Positions 61,906 through 64,000 of a stretch of 64,000 nt of DNA are shown piece by piece. Location: the NCBI RefSeq assembly GCF_021401085.1, contig NZ_JACBFP010000003.1:1-64000 (forward strand). The letters run 5' to 3'. The position numbers and the translations under genes were made by a program. Source of the DNA: Chryseobacterium sp. R2A-55 (GTDB lineage: Bacteria; Bacteroidota; Bacteroidia; Flavobacteriales; Weeksellaceae). The notes under the pieces are model-generated. The model saw nothing but the letters and a program-made list of their open reading frames with translations, did no database searches and was not told the DNA's origin. The stretch's first letter is position 1. Every line of letters begins with the position of its first letter.

Positions 61906-63345
61906 TCAATCGCAGTGGCATTTCTGTCTTCGGTGCCGTTTCATTTCGTTGTCCCAAAAAGGGTAAAGTTTTAGGGCGAAATAAAAATCCGCCGAATGCA
62001 GTTTCCTTTGACTGAATAACATCGGAAGCAGATTTTCGCTTCCCAAAATCAGGGGTCCTACCCTGAAATAAGCACCAAACTGCACATCCCGATACTCATA
62101 AAGTGATGAGGAAACTCCATATCCAATAACCGGCTTTTGCACCGTGTAGGAAATATGGAAGATATTGCTTCGCCTTAAAGAGTTTTCGAAAACGGGAACC
62201 CGCTGAATCCAGTTGGCATGAATAAATTTGTTTGTTCCCACATTCTTGCTAAAATTCATGTGAACGCTTGTAGGAAGACCGATTTTGAATCCGCTTCCCC
62301 GGAAAGATTGTTGGGGATCGCCATAAACCTCATTGCTCAAGGTTTGAAGAATTTTCTGCGGATCGTCGAACTTTTTATTTTCAAACGCTGGGTTATCCGT
62401 AAGCTGAATGGCGGTTCCCGTGAAATTGTGATTTTCTCCTGTAAAATGAACATAACCGAGATCAAGGATATTCAAACTGAATTTGGTATCATATTCATCG
62501 GAATTTTCATCCTGATCAATCATGGTGAGTCCAAAGTCAATTCCAAATCCGGTTCCGGCTCTTTGAGGTTCGTAACGTTTGGTGCTGAAATTATAATTGG
62601 TGGCATAGCTTGCGTCTATGTCAAAATCATGGGCAGAAATAATCTTTCTGCCGACTCCCGAAGAGTCTGTTTCCGTTGTCCTTCTCAGTTCAAGCGACTT
62701 TTCAGAAATTACGATCGCATCCAATCCATTTTCATACTTGATATTCCCACCGATAATCCATTGTTGATCAGCGGAGGAGAAAATCTTTGTGGCAAAATTG
62801 AAACCGAATTCCGCCCAGTTCATGAAACTCATTTTCAAGGGCTGCATCACATAGCTTTCCGGTTCCAGAATTTGCTGATTGTCAAATCTAAGATAATTAT
62901 CAGCATTAATCGTGGAACTCTGGGTTCTCAGTCTGGAAAATAAGCCAAATGCGTATTTCTTTTCTTTAATGGTAGTCCTGATACTGAAGGATGGACCATA
63001 AAAGTCTGAACTAAAATGGTAGGTAGTGAAATCTTTGTTGTAATAGTCAAAAACATTTGGCGTGTTTGCACCGATGATATTATTTGGAATACTCGCCGTT
63101 TTAATGGTTGATCCAGGCAAACCCAAAATGCTCTGGCTGGAAACATAGCCATAATCATTCTGCACAAAAATATCTTCGGCAATCAAGTTTACTTCCCAGG
63201 GATTCGGGTTGAGGAAAATATGCGTTGGCGAAATCCCGGCAGCATTGATTCCGCTATAAAGATCATTGCTGAAAAGGTACGATTCCTGTCCCGAAAAATG
63301 GGCAGAAAATAAGAGTGCCATCGCAAAAAAAATACTCCTATTCAA
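61906..63345 (-). CDS. Putative outer-membrane protein, DUF5723-like
   Basis: This 479-residue protein has a signal peptide (RSIFFAMALLFSAHFSGQ) and alternating beta-barrel-like strands throughout (FSIRTTIKEKKYAFGLFSRL, NWAEFGFNFATKIF, GFGIDFGLTMIDQDE, GSGFKIGLPTSVHMNFSKN, QFGAYFRVGPLILGSENLLP). The N-terminus (NAAGISPTHIFLNPNPWEVN) and the overall plan resemble DUF5723 proteins, common in flavobacteria and often near gliding or T9SS genes. It ends with a basic tail (NEMKRHRRQKCHCD). Function unknown. Confidence 0.75.
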   Translation of the reverse strand: MNRSIFFAMALLFSAHFSGQESYLFSNDLYSGINAAGISPTHIFLNPNPWEVNLIAEDIFVQNDYGYVSSQSILGLPGSTIKTASIPNNIIGANTPNVFDYYNKDFTTYHFSSDFYGPSFSIRTTIKEKKYAFGLFSRLRTQSSTINADNYLRFDNQQILEPESYVMQPLKMSFMNWAEFGFNFATKIFSSADQQWIIGGNIKYENGLDAIVISEKSLELRRTTETDSSGVGRKIISAHDFDIDASYATNYNFSTKRYEPQRAGTGFGIDFGLTMIDQDENSDEYDTKFSLNILDLGYVHFTGENHNFTGTAIQLTDNPAFENKKFDDPQKILQTLSNEVYGDPQQSFRGSGFKIGLPTSVHMNFSKNVGTNKFIHANWIQRVPVFENSLRRSNIFHISYTVQKPVIGYGVSSSLYEYRDVQFGAYFRVGPLILGSENLLPMLFSQRKLHSADFYFALKLYPFWDNEMKRHRRQKCHCD

Positions 63346-63466
63346 CTATTTATGATTAGCATTACCTTGGTTTATCTAACAAATTTAGTTTAAAATATTT
63401 TTGAAATCCCTGAAAATAAAAAAAAGTGTACCCTCAGTTACCCTTTTTTCAATGATTTTGCCCTTT

Positions 63467-64000
63467 CTAATAGCCGAAAATATCTTCCAAAGTCATTTCA
63501 TGCACCTTTCCCATTTGCTTCATGGCATTTTGATCCAGATTTTCACGCTTTCCGATAATCGCCGTATTGTAAGTCAATGGCTTTATTCTTTGATCATAAA
63601 AATAAGTCAAATCCGCCAAAGTCAATTTCTGAATTTCCGAGTACATGTCTTTTCGGATATCATCATCGACTCCCAATTTTTTGAGGTTTAATTGGTTAAA
63701 GAAAATATTGGTTCTGGTAACTCTGCTGGATGCGATTTGTTTCAGCACCGCATTTTTGGCATTTTCAAACTGGGCCGGAATCTGTGGAAAATCCGCCATC
63801 AAATCATCCATGGCGTTTACCGCTTCCGGGAGTTTGTTGGCCTGTGTTCCAATGTAGGTCGTCACATAATCCGGGTGGTTCAGTTCTGGATTTGCCGCAT
63901 AAGAAACATAAGCAGAATAGGCTAAACTCTTGCTCTCGCGGATTTCCTGGAACACGATGGACGAAAGTCCCCTTCCAAAATATTCATTGAAAACATTGAT
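63467..64000 (-). CDS. M16-family zinc peptidase, C-terminal part (5' end beyond the right edge)
   Basis: The frame enters from the right edge with INVFNEYFGRGLSSIVFQEI, then RESKSLAYSAYVSYAA, QANKLPEAVNAMDDLMADFP and KNAVLKQIASSRVTRTNIFF. These are characteristic of the C-terminal, often inactive, half of insulinase/pitrilysin-type peptidases. It ends EMTLEDIFGY, stop. The zinc site (HxxEH) should lie in the missing N-terminal half, so activity cannot be judged. An apparent GTG start at 63955 is internal. Confidence 0.88.
   Translation of the reverse strand: MNVFNEYFGRGLSSIVFQEIRESKSLAYSAYVSYAANPELNHPDYVTTYIGTQANKLPEAVNAMDDLMADFPQIPAQFENAKNAVLKQIASSRVTRTNIFFNQLNLKKLGVDDDIRKDMYSEIQKLTLADLTYFYDQRIKPLTYNTAIIGKRENLDQNAMKQMGKVHEMTLEDIFGY

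Overview
The window looks like a chromosomal segment of a flavobacterium, most likely a Chryseobacterium/Kaistella-type member of the Weeksellaceae. The signs are proteins with type IX secretion (T9SS) type A and type B C-terminal sorting domains, DUF6266, DUF3098 and DUF5723 proteins, TonB-dependent receptors, lipoproteins with short lipoboxes, and promoters of the Bacteroidetes form TTG-N20-TAnnTTTG. The right two thirds (about 23 to 64 kb) are housekeeping-like and AT-richer. The left third is accessory and, by eye, richer in G+C with more CTG and GGC codons.

Left accessory part (1-12 kb): an M20 amidohydrolase runs off the left edge. A palindrome-rich gap and a lipoprotein follow, then a chimeric pseudogene joining a second copy of the amidohydrolase 3' end to the tail of an Mrr-like nuclease. 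Next is a type I restriction-modification locus on the minus strand in the order hsdR-hsdS-hsdM. Between hsdS and hsdM sits a REP-associated tyrosine transposase (RAYT) gene flanked by two inverted arrays of hairpin repeats. DUF6266 and HTH genes follow.

Envelope-polymer locus (12.1-22.2 kb): a TPR plus YaiO-type outer-membrane barrel gene runs convergent to a minus-strand operon. That operon reads GAF/PAS hybrid histidine kinase, response regulator, membrane-anchored HEAT-repeat protein, and a 1142-residue fusion of a GT2 processive glycosyltransferase with an LtaS-like sulfatase/phosphotransferase domain. I read it as a candidate synthase-dependent surface-polymer system in which synthesis and decoration are fused in one polypeptide. 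It is the strongest candidate here for an undescribed system.

tRNA region (22.3-23.1 kb): an intact tRNA-Ala(GGC) is followed by three tRNA-like 3' fragments. Their anticodon stem is replaced by a TCCCG/CGGGA stem, they are separated by copies of one terminator, and one unit carries a small GIY-YIG nuclease gene. This looks like serial insertion of a mobile nuclease at a tRNA gene.

Right part (23-64 kb): methyltransferase, EamA transporter, hisS, two HRDC-type proteins and two tailless SSBs in tandem, a YtcJ-like amidohydrolase lipoprotein, GNAT, Na+/H+ antiporter, zinc alcohol dehydrogenase, a TonB-dependent receptor, a large T9SS beta-propeller protein, and a phosphodiesterase. An ftsX-DUF3098-uppP-truB-rlu run follows, then rsmA, a 1612-residue T9SS type B repeat protein, a DUF2400-like protein, ribonuclease Z, gamma-glutamyltransferase, a threonine-dehydrogenase-like SDR, a degenerate polysaccharide deacetylase, another T9SS protein, rpsF-rpsR-rplI, an aspartyl protease with PDZ, a DUF5723-like protein, and the end of an M16 peptidase that runs off the right edge.
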